Below, piece after piece: positions 19,337-27,241 of a stretch of 64,000 bases of DNA. The notes under the pieces are model-generated. The model was not told the DNA's origin. It saw only the letters and a list, made by a program, of their open reading frames with translations, and did not search any database. Made by a program: the position numbers and the translations under genes. Every line of letters starts with the position of its first letter. Positions within the stretch are counted from its first letter, which is position 1. Source of the stretch: Sphingobium sp. TKS (GTDB taxonomy: Bacteria; Pseudomonadota; Alphaproteobacteria; Sphingomonadales; Sphingomonadaceae); NCBI RefSeq assembly GCF_001563265.1, contig NZ_CP005083.1, positions 3,165,001 to 3,229,000 of the forward strand, in the 5' to 3' direction.

Positions 19337-20863
19337 ATGGTTGCGGGGGGACCGGCAGGGATGGACGGCATCGAGAGCGCGCGCAAGGCACTGGCGGCGG
19401 GGCAATCCGCGCTGGTGTGGCGGCGCCAGATCGCTGATACCGACACGCCGATTTCCGCCGCGCTCAAATTGTTCGAGGCCGATCGCGGCGACTTCCTGCT
19501 GGAATCGGTCGAAGGCGGCGCGGTGCGGGGCCGCTACAGCCTGATCGGGCTGGCCCCCGACCTCGTTTTCCGGGCGCAGGGCCATGCGGCCGAGATCAAC
19601 CGCCAATGGGCGACCGACCGGGAAGCCTTTGTGCCGGAAAGCGTGGACGCATTGGATGCGCTGCGGGCGCTGGTCGCGGAGTGCCGGGCGGAGCTTGATC
19701 CGGCACTACCCGCTGCTCTGGCCTGTCTGGTCGGCTATTTCGGCTATGAGACGGTCGGGCTGGTCGAAAAGCTGCCCCGCCCCGCGGAAAATCCCATCGC
19801 GCTTCCCGACATGCTGTTCGTGCGGCCGACGGTCATATTGGTGTTCGACCGGCTGGCCGACGCGCTCTTTCTGGTCGCGCCGGTGTGGAAGGGCAGCTTT
19901 GCCGACGCCGATCGCGCCGTGGAACAGGCGCTGGAGCGGATCGACGCCATTGCTGCGCGGCTGGCGGCGCCCCTGCCCGTACAGACCGCCCCGGCCGAGA
20001 TTGCCGATGTCGCGGTGACGCCGGTGCTGGAGCCGGGCCGCTATGCCGCCATGGTCAACAAGGCGAAGGACTATATCGTCGCGGGCGACATTTTTCAGGT
20101 CGTGCTGGCGCAGCGCTTCACCAGCCCCTTCACCCTGCCGCCGATCGCGCTCTACCGCGCATTGCGGCGGATCAACCCCTCGCCCTTCCTCTATTATCTC
20201 GACCTGCCCGGCTTTGCCTTGATCGGATCCAGCCCGGAAATCCTGGTCCGGGCGCGCGACGGCGAAGTCACCATCCGCCCGATCGCCGGCACCCGCCCAC
20301 GCGGCAAGAATGCCGTCGAGGACGCCGCCAACCGAGAAAGCCTGCTGGCTGACCCCAAGGAACGGGCGGAACATCTGATGCTGCTCGACCTCGGCCGCAA
20401 CGATGTCGGCCGGGTCGCGGCGGCGGGCACCGTCACCGTGACGGACAGCTATACCGTCGAATTCTACAGCCATGTCATGCACATAGTCTCCAATGTCGTG
20501 GGGCGGCTGGCGCCGGAGAAGGATGCGCTGGACGCGCTGTTCGCGGGCTTCCCGGCGGGCACGGTTTCAGGCGCGCCCAAGGTGCGCGCCTGCGAGATCA
20601 TCGCGAAGTTGGAGCCGGAGACGCGTGGGGCTTATGCCGGGGGTGTCGGCTATTTCGGGCCGGACGGCAATATGGATAGCTGCATCGTCCTGCGCACCGC
20701 TGTGCTCAAGGATGGCGTGATGCATGTCCAGGCGGGCGCGGGCATCGTGGCGGATTCGACGCCGGAATATGAACAGCGCGAATGCGAAGCGAAGAGCGGC
20801 GCGCTGCTCGCTGCGGCAAGGGAAGCCGTGGCATTGGCGCGCTCGGCGGGTTTCGGGCAGTAG
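19337..20863 (+). CDS. trpE: Anthranilate synthase component I
   Basis: A protein of about 508 residues converting chorismate to anthranilate with ammonia or a TrpG partner. The N-terminal LLES-type motif (FLLESVEGGAVRGRYSLIG) is the tryptophan feedback site in this family. The chorismate-binding C-terminal half contains IAGTRPRGKN, LGRNDVGRVA, GAPKVRACEII and AGAGIVADSTPEYE. The start is uncertain: ATGs at 19322, 19337 and 19361 are all in frame with weak Shine-Dalgarno sites. It is tightly linked to the upstream foldase gene. No trpG or trpDC follows here. Confidence 0.94.
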   Translation: MVAGGPAGMDGIESARKALAAGQSALVWRRQIADTDTPISAALKLFEADRGDFLLESVEGGAVRGRYSLIGLAPDLVFRAQGHAAEINRQWATDREAFVPESVDALDALRALVAECRAELDPALPAALACLVGYFGYETVGLVEKLPRPAENPIALPDMLFVRPTVILVFDRLADALFLVAPVWKGSFADADRAVEQALERIDAIAARLAAPLPVQTAPAEIADVAVTPVLEPGRYAAMVNKAKDYIVAGDIFQVVLAQRFTSPFTLPPIALYRALRRINPSPFLYYLDLPGFALIGSSPEILVRARDGEVTIRPIAGTRPRGKNAVEDAANRESLLADPKERAEHLMLLDLGRNDVGRVAAAGTVTVTDSYTVEFYSHVMHIVSNVVGRLAPEKDALDALFAGFPAGTVSGAPKVRACEIIAKLEPETRGAYAGGVGYFGPDGNMDSCIVLRTAVLKDGVMHVQAGAGIVADSTPEYEQRECEAKSGALLAAAREAVALARSAGFGQ

Positions 20864-20917
20864 CCCTATTGGGATTGGCCTGTGGTTGAAATGGGCCATT
20901 TTCAGCGATTGAGTGCA

Positions 20918-20987
20918 CCGTGTTCCTGCGAAGGCAGGAACCCAGATCAGACGGCGGAACTGGGCTCCTGCCTCCGCAGGAGCACGT
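20918..20987. repeat. Interspersed sphingomonad-type hairpin repeat, copy C
   Basis: A compact version of the element at 3552 and 10361. GTTCCTGCGAAGGCAGGAAC forms a short hairpin, followed by CCCAG and a second hairpin GCTCCTGC-CTCC-GCAGGAGC at 20964-20983. It sits between the ends of trpE and the DUF4242 gene. Confidence 0.75.
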
Positions 20988-21051
20988 CAACGACTGTCCG
21001 TCTTCTACCCATTTGGTGACACCGCTCCCACGCACTCAGTCCCTGAACGCT

Positions 21052-21324
21052 TTAATCCGCCGTCGTCGGATCGATCGTCGCGCGCACCTGAGCGATGCTG
21101 TTGGCCGGGAAGCCAGCCATTTCCGCATGCTGGCGGATCAGTTCCTCACTGGGGGCGCGATAGACGCAGTAGATCTTGTCATCCGTCACATAGCTGTGGA
21201 CCCATTGGATATCCGGGCCAAGCTGGCGCAGGACATTGCAAGACCCTTGCGACGCACCCTTGAGCTGATCGCCCGACAATTGGCCGACGCCCGGCATGTC
21301 CCGTTCGATCACATATTGCGGCAT
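21052..21324 (-). CDS. DUF4242 family small protein
   Basis: A 90-residue protein matching the DUF4242/SCO4226-like family of ferredoxin-fold, possibly nickel-binding proteins. Characteristic segments are MPQYVIERDMPGVGQL at the start and WVHSYVTDDKIYCVYRAPSEELIRQHAEMAGFP in the middle. GGGGAGGATGCC precedes the ATG. It stands alone between repeats and the NUDIX gene. Function is unknown; the metal role is only a family-level suggestion. Confidence 0.8.
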   Translation of the reverse strand: MPQYVIERDMPGVGQLSGDQLKGASQGSCNVLRQLGPDIQWVHSYVTDDKIYCVYRAPSEELIRQHAEMAGFPANSIAQVRATIDPTTAD

Positions 21325-21478
21325 GGCATCCTCCCCATCTGAAGACGGGCGGAGTGTACGCCTTTCACGCGCCCGGTTCGAGAGGCGATATCGGGTTAGT
21401 CATCACGACAGGCCGCCAGCACCAACCGCCGCGAGACGAACGAGGCGGCGCGGAAAAGGCATGGACCCGGCGCATGCT

Positions 21479-22249
21479 TCAGACACGCCGGACGGTTCCC
21501 GCTGGTTCCGACGTCACCGGATAGCCAAGGTGACCGGGAATGCAGAGATGCCTCTCTCCATTTCTCTCCTCGAACCAGGGCGTCACCTTTTCGACCGGGA
21601 TCGACAGGGCATGCGCCGCCAGATCATCGAAGCTGCCGAATTGCGCCAGCCGCTCCAGATTGCGCCGCGTCGGAAAGATGACCTGTCCTTCCCCCCGATC
21701 GCAACGCTCCAGCGTCTCCGTCGCGCCGCTCCAGAAAAGCTGCACATTTTCGGTTTCATCGACGCTCGCCGCCTGTCCCTCCGGCGCCCGGGCGAGGTAG
21801 AAGCGGGTATCGAACACGCGCCGTGCATGTTCCAGTCGGGCTGGATGCCAGCGGGCAAAGGGGACCAGCGCATCCAGCGCGACTTCCAGCCCATGCGCGC
21901 CCAGAATGTCTCCAAGGCCCGCTCCCTCCGCCAGCGCCCGCCGCATGGCGCCGATCCGGTCCGGCTCCAGCGGACGGGTGAAGGCGATGGCCAGGCCGCT
22001 TTCCTCCAGCGTCTCGCGGATCGCGGCGATGCGCGCCGCCGCTTCGTCCAGCGGCAGGCCGCCGGCGATTTTCGCGGCCAGGGCATGATCGCCGACATCC
22101 ACCGCTCCGCCCGGAAAGACCAGCGCGCCCGCCGCGAAGGCCATGCTCGACGCCCGTTCCATCATTAGGATTTCCGGCGCCGCGCCCGGTCGATGACGCA
22201 GGATGACCACCGTCGCGGCGGCGCGTCCTTGTGGCATATTCTCTGTCAT
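21479..22249 (-). CDS. NUDIX hydrolase, NUDT7/NUDT19-like
   Basis: A 256-residue protein. The Nudix box is split as in NUDT19-like enzymes: GALVFPGGAVDVGD is separated by about 20 residues from IRETLEESGLAI, which carries the metal-binding glutamates. The N-terminal RAAATVVILRHRPGAAPEILMMER is the usual first strand of the fold. Members hydrolyse nucleoside diphosphates linked to other groups, often CoA derivatives. The substrate here is not determinable. It stands alone, 42 bp from the GNAT gene's end. Confidence 0.88.
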   Translation of the reverse strand: MTENMPQGRAAATVVILRHRPGAAPEILMMERASSMAFAAGALVFPGGAVDVGDHALAAKIAGGLPLDEAAARIAAIRETLEESGLAIAFTRPLEPDRIGAMRRALAEGAGLGDILGAHGLEVALDALVPFARWHPARLEHARRVFDTRFYLARAPEGQAASVDETENVQLFWSGATETLERCDRGEGQVIFPTRRNLERLAQFGSFDDLAAHALSIPVEKVTPWFEERNGERHLCIPGHLGYPVTSEPAGTVRRV

Positions 22250-22290
22250 GGAACCGCAATAGGCGTTGAAATCGCAAGCGGTAAAGTCCC

Positions 22291-22881
22291 TTAGGTCAAT
22301 TCCGCGAAGGGACTGCCGACCCCAAGGTCGTTGCCCCGTTCTCCCGCGAAATATTCTTCAACCAGAAGTGGGGCAATGCGGTAGCCTCGCTTATGCCAGA
22401 AATCCGCCAAATCCCGGACTCCTGCGGGGCGGCGGGGATCATTCTCTTCGCGCGCCACCGCGCAGAATGCGGCGCAATCCGCGCCCGCCGCCTTTGCCGC
22501 CGCCTCCCGTTCATCGAAGAAGCGATGGCCGATGCCCTGCCCGCGAAATTGCGGCAGCAGCACTGATTCCCCGAAATAATGGACCGCGCGGGGATCAACG
22601 CCCGCTGCGAGGAAGGAGGCCTTGATCGCATCGGACTGCGTTGCCATGGGCGAGGCTGTCGCCATGCCAACTGGAATCTCGCCTACTCGCGCGACGATGA
22701 GGATCGCATCAGCGTCACTCAGAAATTCCGCCAGATAGCCGGCCTCATAATCCAGACTGCCATCATAAAGATAAGGCCAGGTGCGAAACACCGTCATCCG
22801 CAGGGTGGCGAGCGCGCGCAGGGACATATCGTCCCGGCCGATCCGCTCGATCACCAGCGGCGCGACAAGATCGGTCGTCAT
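22291..22881 (-). CDS. GNAT-family N-acetyltransferase
   Basis: A 196-residue protein with the acetyl-CoA pyrophosphate-binding motif QFRGQGIGHRFFDERE near residue 115. Flanking strands fit the GNAT fold (ILIVARVGEIPVGMATAS). Its ATG overlaps the stop of the SnoaL-like gene by 4 bp (ATGA), so the two are translationally coupled. It is the last gene of the leftward formaldehyde-related block; its acceptor is unknown. Confidence 0.85.
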   Translation of the reverse strand: MTTDLVAPLVIERIGRDDMSLRALATLRMTVFRTWPYLYDGSLDYEAGYLAEFLSDADAILIVARVGEIPVGMATASPMATQSDAIKASFLAAGVDPRAVHYFGESVLLPQFRGQGIGHRFFDEREAAAKAAGADCAAFCAVAREENDPRRPAGVRDLADFWHKRGYRIAPLLVEEYFAGERGNDLGVGSPFAELT

Positions 22882-23282
22882 GCCGCGCCGCTCACCTGCC
22901 GCAGCCAGTCGGCCAGATTATAATGGTTGCTGACGCGGGCGATCCGACCGTCCACGATTTCGAAGAACGCGCCCACCCGCAAACGGTACCGCTGTCCGTT
23001 CGCGGGCGGCAGGTCATTGTCGGTCTGAAGATATTCACCCTCCAGATGGAACTCCGCCGCTGCGCGCGCGCCGTCGGCGGAGGTCAGGAAAACGGGGTCG
23101 ATCACCCGTTCCCTGTAACAGCGGTTCATATGGTCGAGGAACGCCGCGAAGGCCGCCTTGCCGTGACGCGGCTCGCCCTGCGAGGGTTCGTGCACCACAT
23201 CATCGGTCAGCAGATCCAGCATCGCCGTGGCATCGCCGCGGTTGAAGGCATCATAATAAAGGGACAGCACAGTCTCGCTCAT
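22878..23282 (-). CDS. SnoaL-like/NTF2-fold protein
   Basis: A 134-residue protein typical of the nuclear transport factor 2/SnoaL-like superfamily: YYDAFNRGDATAMLDLLTDDVVHEPSQGEPRHGKAAF-type opening and a C-terminal FFEIVDGRIARVSNHYN. Such proteins are small isomerases, hydrolases or ligand binders. It is directly joined to fghA (stop and start share the base at 23282) and to the GNAT gene. Confidence 0.85.
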   Translation of the reverse strand: MSETVLSLYYDAFNRGDATAMLDLLTDDVVHEPSQGEPRHGKAAFAAFLDHMNRCYRERVIDPVFLTSADGARAAAEFHLEGEYLQTDNDLPPANGQRYRLRVGAFFEIVDGRIARVSNHYNLADWLRQVSGAA

Positions 23283-24130
23283 CAGTCCTTAACGAGCCGA
23301 GCCGCGTGCCAGTGCAGATGGTCGGCCATGAAGGTGGAAATGAAATAATAGCTGTGGTCATAGCCTTCGCGCAGGTTCAGCGTCAGGTCGATGCCCGCCG
23401 TCTCGCAGGCCGCCTTCAGCAGTTCGGGACGCAATTCCTGTTCGAGAAAATTGTCGGCCATGCCTTGATCGACCAGCAGCGCAGGGACGCGAGCGCCATC
23501 CTCGATCAGCGCGACCGCGTCATGCCGCCGCCATGCCGCAACATCCTCACCCAGATAGCCGCCCAGCGCCTTCCGTCCCCAGGGCACCCTGCCCGGCGCG
23601 ACGATCGGCGCGAAGGCCGATACCGCCCTGAACCGGTCGGGATGGTTTAGCCCGATGGTGAGTGCGCCATGGCCGCCCATGCTGTGCCCCATGATCGACT
23701 GGCGTTCCATGGCGGCGGGAAAATGCGCCGCGACCAGCGCGGGCAGTTCCTCGGTCACATAGGACCACATGCGATAATGGGCCGCAAAGGGATGCTGCGT
23801 CGCATCGACGTAGAATCCGGCGCCCAGACCGAAATCATAGGCGCCGTCCGGATCGTCCGCCACGTCCTCGCCACGCGGGCTGGTATCCGGGGCGACGAAG
23901 ATCAGGCCCAGTTCCGCGCAAACCGCACGGAACTCACCCTTTTCAGTGACATTGGCGTGGGTGCAGGTCAGCCCCGACAGATACCAGACGACCGGCAGTT
24001 TCGCCCCTTGCTCATGAGGCGGCACATAGACCGAGAAGGTCATCTCGGTGCCCGTTGCGGAGGATGCGTGGCGATACACGCCCTGCACCCCGCCAAAGGC
24101 CTTGTTCGCGCTGACCTGCTCCAATGTCAT
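23282..24130 (-). CDS. fghA: S-formylglutathione hydrolase
   Basis: A 282-residue esterase-D-type serine hydrolase that releases formate and glutathione from S-formylglutathione. Motifs are VWYLSGLTCTHANV, the nucleophile elbow MGHSMGGHGAL (about 147), and a C-terminal DHSYYFISTFMADHL with the triad His. I chose the ATG at 24130 (MTLEQVSANKAFGG). An in-frame extension upstream would overlap the VOC gene and lacks family similarity. It forms the second step after adhC. Confidence 0.96.
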   Translation of the reverse strand: MTLEQVSANKAFGGVQGVYRHASSATGTEMTFSVYVPPHEQGAKLPVVWYLSGLTCTHANVTEKGEFRAVCAELGLIFVAPDTSPRGEDVADDPDGAYDFGLGAGFYVDATQHPFAAHYRMWSYVTEELPALVAAHFPAAMERQSIMGHSMGGHGALTIGLNHPDRFRAVSAFAPIVAPGRVPWGRKALGGYLGEDVAAWRRHDAVALIEDGARVPALLVDQGMADNFLEQELRPELLKAACETAGIDLTLNLREGYDHSYYFISTFMADHLHWHAARLVKD

Positions 24131-24134
24131 GGGA

Positions 24135-24536
24135 TCAGTGTCCGTCCGTGAAGGCGTAGCTGACGACCTTGTTGCCGGCAGGATCGCGGAGATAAGCGGC
24201 GTAGGCGCCGGGCAGATGGCTGCGAGCGCCTGGAGCGCCCTCATCCGTGCCGCCATTGGCCAGACCGGCGGCGTGGAAGGCATCGACTTGCGCCGGAGTG
24301 GCACCGGCAAAACCGATCGTCACGCCGTTGCTCGATGGAGCTTCGCCATTGCCGGGCTTGGCGATGATGAACGCAGGCTTCTCCTTGCCATAGAGAATCC
24401 AGCCATTGCCGAACGGCCCGAGATTCCCGATGCCCAACGCTCCAAGCGCAGCATCGTAGAATTTGGCCGAAGCATCAACATCGGCTGCGCCAATGAAAAC
24501 ATGGCTGAATATGCCGTCACCGGAAATCACTGCCAT
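24135..24536 (-). CDS. VOC (glyoxalase/bleomycin resistance) family protein
   Basis: A 133-residue vicinal-oxygen-chelate-fold protein (FSHVFIGAADVDASAKFYDAAL at the start, YAAYLRDPAGNKV at the end). A strong AAGGAGG lies 5 bp before the ATG at 24536, fixing the start. It lies between adhC and fghA, with only 4 bp to fghA, suggesting a part in glutathione-dependent aldehyde detoxification. No catalytic activity can be assigned. Confidence 0.9.
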   Translation of the reverse strand: MAVISGDGIFSHVFIGAADVDASAKFYDAALGALGIGNLGPFGNGWILYGKEKPAFIIAKPGNGEAPSSNGVTIGFAGATPAQVDAFHAAGLANGGTDEGAPGARSHLPGAYAAYLRDPAGNKVVSYAFTDGH

Positions 24537-24656
24537 ATATTCCTCCTTGCTTGTCTTGAAATCGGCGCGTCGGCGGGGTTTAAGCGCCTCCACTATCTGG
24601 TCGGAACTTGGCGCAGGCCACACTTTGCCTGCCGTGCAGGCGGGTAGATCTGCCGT

Positions 24657-25769
24657 TCAGAACAGCACGACGCTGCGGATGCTCTCGCCCGCGTGCATCA
24701 GGTCGAATCCCTTGTTGATCTCCTCCAGCGTGAGGACGTGGGTGATCATGGGATCGATCTCGATCTTGCCGTTCATGTACCAGTCGATGATCTTGGGAAC
24801 GTCGGTGCGACCCTTGGCGCCGCCGAAGGCCGTGCCCTTCCAGACGCGGCCGGTGACGAGCTGGAACGGGCGGGTGCTCACCTCCTTGCCCGCTTCGGCC
24901 ACGCCGATGATGATGCTTTCGCCCCAGCCGCGATGGCAGCATTCCAGCGCGGTGCGCATCACTTCGGTATTGCCGGTCGCGTCGAAGCTGTAGTCGGCGC
25001 CGCCGTCCGTGATCTCCAATATCTTCGCGACGGTTTCCTCACGCGACAGACCCTTGCTGTTGAGGAAATGGGTCATGCCGAACTTGCGACCCCATTCCTC
25101 GCGGTCCGGGTTGATGTCGATGCCGATGATCTTGTCCGCGCCGACCATCTTCGCGCCCTGGATGACGTTGAGGCCAATGCCGCCCAGGCCGAAGACCACG
25201 ACATTCTCGCCGACCTGCACCTTGGCCGTGTTGACGACCGCGCCGACGCCGGTGGTGACGCCGCAGCCGACATAGCAGCTCGACTGGAACGGCGCGTCCT
25301 CGCGGATCTTCGCCACCGCGATCTCCGGCAGGACGGTGAAGTTGGAGAAGGTCGAACAACCCATATAATGGAAGATCGGCTGGCCCTTATAGCTGAAACG
25401 GGTCGTGCCGTCGGGCATCAACCCCTTGCCCTGGGTCGCGCGGATGGCTGTGCACAGGTTGGTCTTGCCCGAAAGGCAGCTTTTGCACTGGCGGCATTCG
25501 GGGGTGTAGAGCGGGATCACATGGTCGCCCGGCTTCACAGACGTCACGCCCACGCCGACTTCGCGCACGATGCCCGCGCCCTCATGGCCCAGGATCGAGG
25601 GAAAGATGCCCTCGCTGTCGAAGCCGTCCAGCGTGTAGGCGTCGGTGTGGCAGATGCCCGTCGCCATGATCTCGACCAGAACCTCGCCCGCCTTCGGGCC
25701 TTCCAGATCGACCTCGACGATCTCCAGGGGCTTCTTCGCTTCAAAGGCGACGGCGGCGCGGGTCTTCAT
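24657..25769 (-). CDS. adhC: S-(hydroxymethyl)glutathione dehydrogenase / class III alcohol dehydrogenase
   Basis: A 370-residue zinc-dependent NAD enzyme (also called FrmA/AdhC) oxidising the glutathione adduct of formaldehyde. Features are catalytic zinc ligands in [10 protein letters not shown], the structural zinc cluster [15 protein letters not shown], the class III motif [13 protein letters not shown], and the Rossmann motif [16 protein letters not shown]. It heads the leftward operon with VOC, fghA, SnoaL-like and GNAT genes and is divergent from a LysR gene, with a large palindrome between. Confidence 0.97.
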   Translation of the reverse strand: MKTRAAVAFEAKKPLEIVEVDLEGPKAGEVLVEIMATGICHTDAYTLDGFDSEGIFPSILGHEGAGIVREVGVGVTSVKPGDHVIPLYTPECRQCKSCLSGKTNLCTAIRATQGKGLMPDGTTRFSYKGQPIFHYMGCSTFSNFTVLPEIAVAKIREDAPFQSSCYVGCGVTTGVGAVVNTAKVQVGENVVVFGLGGIGLNVIQGAKMVGADKIIGIDINPDREEWGRKFGMTHFLNSKGLSREETVAKILEITDGGADYSFDATGNTEVMRTALECCHRGWGESIIIGVAEAGKEVSTRPFQLVTGRVWKGTAFGGAKGRTDVPKIIDWYMNGKIEIDPMITHVLTLEEINKGFDLMHAGESIRSVVLF

Positions 25770-25824
25770 CTCTCATTCCTCGTCATGGTCCAATTTCGAG
25801 AGGAAGGAGCATGGCTCGGCACAA

Positions 25825-25864
25825 TTGGAAGAATTCCCGCATAACCATGCGGGAATTCTTCCAA
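25825..25864. promoter_or_regulatory. Perfect 18-bp palindrome in the adhC/LysR divergent promoter region
   Basis: Arms TTGGAAGAATTCCCGCAT and ATGCGGGAATTCTTCCAA are exact inverted copies around AACC. The site lies 56 bp upstream of adhC and 110 bp upstream of the LysR start. It could be an operator for either gene, or a mobile hairpin; no T-run follows on either strand, so a terminator is less likely. Confidence 0.6.
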
Positions 25865-25974
25865 GCCGTTTCATCGGCACGCCCTCTCTCTCTGCTACGC
25901 CACCCTAGCGCTATTCCGCAGTGGTGATAATATGGTGTTTTAAAAAATCATTATTTCTGGAATGGGACAATCGG

Positions 25975-26883
25975 ATGTCGAATTGGGATGGCATCGATGA
26001 ATTCATCAGCGTCGCCACAGCCGGCTCCTTCACGCGAGGGGCAAGAGCATTGGGCGTGTCCACCACGCATGTCAGCCGTTCGATCATGGCGTTGGAGCAG
26101 CGCGTGCAGGCGCAGCTATTCCATCGGACCACCCGTACCGTCCGGCTGACCGACACCGGCCGGGTGTTTTTGGAACGTTGCGAGCGCATCGCCCAGGACA
26201 GGGACGAAGCCATCGCACTGATCAGCGATCAAAGCGAACCGCAGGGCGAGTTGCGCGTCACTTGTTCGACCGCAATGGGCGAAAGGTTCGTGGCACCGAT
26301 CATCCGTCGCTTCGCCATGCAGCATCCCAGGCTTGCCGTGTCGATCGAATTGTCCAATCGCGTCATCGATCTCGTTGGCGAAGGGTTCGACCTGGCCGTA
26401 CGCACGGGCACGACCATCGACCCGCGCCTGATTGCCACGCGGGTGGCGTCACGTACGCTCTATACCTGCGCCGCGCCCAGCTATCTGGCGTCGGCGGGAC
26501 GTCCAACGGAGGTTGAGACGCTAGGGGAGCATGAATGTATTGCAGGCTCCGCAGGCACTTGGCATTTCAAGGTCGACGGCGAGGAAATGATCCATCGGCC
26601 CAAAGGGCGTTTCAGATGCAATAGCGGACATGCTGTCATGGAGGCATGCGTCTCCGGTCTTGGCATCTGCCAACTGCCCGATTTCTACATTCTGCCTTAT
26701 CTTAAACACGGCATGGTCGAGCTGTTGCTGGAAAATTTTCAGCCGGACGACGAACCCATCTGGGCAGTCTATCCCCAGCGGCGCCATCTCTTGCCGAAGG
26801 TGCAGAAGGTAGTGGACTGTCTGCTCCATGAGCTGGGGCCAGCGATGAACCGCCCCAAGAGGGAAGCGCATCCTACCTCTTAG
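25975..26883 (+). CDS. LysR-family transcriptional regulator
   Basis: A 302-residue regulator. The N-terminal winged helix (DEFISVATAGSFTRGARALGVSTTHVSRSI, about 6-37) and the substrate-binding domain from about 90 are of the YafC/DsdC-like group (FDLAVRTG, FTRxx-type strands). I chose the ATG at 25975; an upstream GTG extension encodes an unrelated KKSLF-type stretch. Divergence from adhC suggests it controls the formaldehyde operon, although it could instead act on the catabolic cluster to the right. Its stop codon overlaps the repeat that follows. Confidence 0.9.
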   Translation: MSNWDGIDEFISVATAGSFTRGARALGVSTTHVSRSIMALEQRVQAQLFHRTTRTVRLTDTGRVFLERCERIAQDRDEAIALISDQSEPQGELRVTCSTAMGERFVAPIIRRFAMQHPRLAVSIELSNRVIDLVGEGFDLAVRTGTTIDPRLIATRVASRTLYTCAAPSYLASAGRPTEVETLGEHECIAGSAGTWHFKVDGEEMIHRPKGRFRCNSGHAVMEACVSGLGICQLPDFYILPYLKHGMVELLLENFQPDDEPIWAVYPQRRHLLPKVQKVVDCLLHELGPAMNRPKREAHPTS

Positions 26884-26990
26884 AGCGCGCTGCGCTAAAT
26901 CGGACGCAGGGCGCGCGCTCTAATTCCTTGTTGTCGCATCCTTTTAAGCGGAAAACCGGTTCCCACTTTTCCGGACGATGCTCCAGCTGT
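26881..26990. repeat. Alphaproteobacterial intergenic mosaic-type repeat
   Basis: A two-hairpin element. The first has arms TAGAGCGCGC (26881) and GCGCGCTCTA (26913-26922). The second has nested arms GCATC...CGGAAAA and TTTTCCG...GATGC around the core ACCGGTTCCCAC (about 26937-26980). The AAACCGGTTCCCACTTTT core is a familiar component of rhizobial-type intergenic repeats. A half-site GGCGCGCTCTAA recurs near 43965. The rest of the gap to 27150 shows no recognisable gene. Confidence 0.65.
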
Positions 26991-27149
26991 CTGGTTCCAG
27001 TAGAGCGAGAGGATCCGGTTAGGAAAACTGCCGCATCACCTGTTCGTCTCACTTGAGCGGTTGCCGCAGCGTTTGCCGGCATGAGCGCCTCCTGGCTCGC
27101 TCAAGGATGTCGCGTTCAACCTGCTTGACGGCGCATTGCCAAACTGAAA

Positions 27150-27236
27150 GTCATGATGACGCAGGCGCATGATCTCGATCATCATGTCGGTGCGGATATT
27201 GCCCGAACCGATGATAACCGTCTTGATCTTGGCCAT
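27150..27236 (-). pseudogene. N-terminal stub of acylating acetaldehyde dehydrogenase (MhpF/BphJ/HsaG type)
   Basis: Starting at ATG 27236, the first 25-28 residues read MAKIKTVIIGSGNIRTDMM-IEIMRLRHHD, closely matching the Rossmann N-terminus of the mhpF family (GSGNIG-T-LM). The similarity then stops abruptly and the frame continues as unrelated sequence. It lies 6 bp after the dienoate hydratase, exactly where an mhpF gene would be expected in a meta-cleavage operon. This is a deletion remnant. Confidence 0.75.
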
Positions 27237-27241
27237 GGCCT

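Noticed and set aside
17392..19467. A 691-codon leftward frame opposite the PpiD-like gene
   Set aside because: Low-complexity Arg/Leu/Gly sequence antisense to a gene with clear signal anchor and chaperone motifs.
24693..25844. A 383-codon rightward frame opposite adhC
   Set aside because: Antisense to a textbook class III alcohol dehydrogenase.
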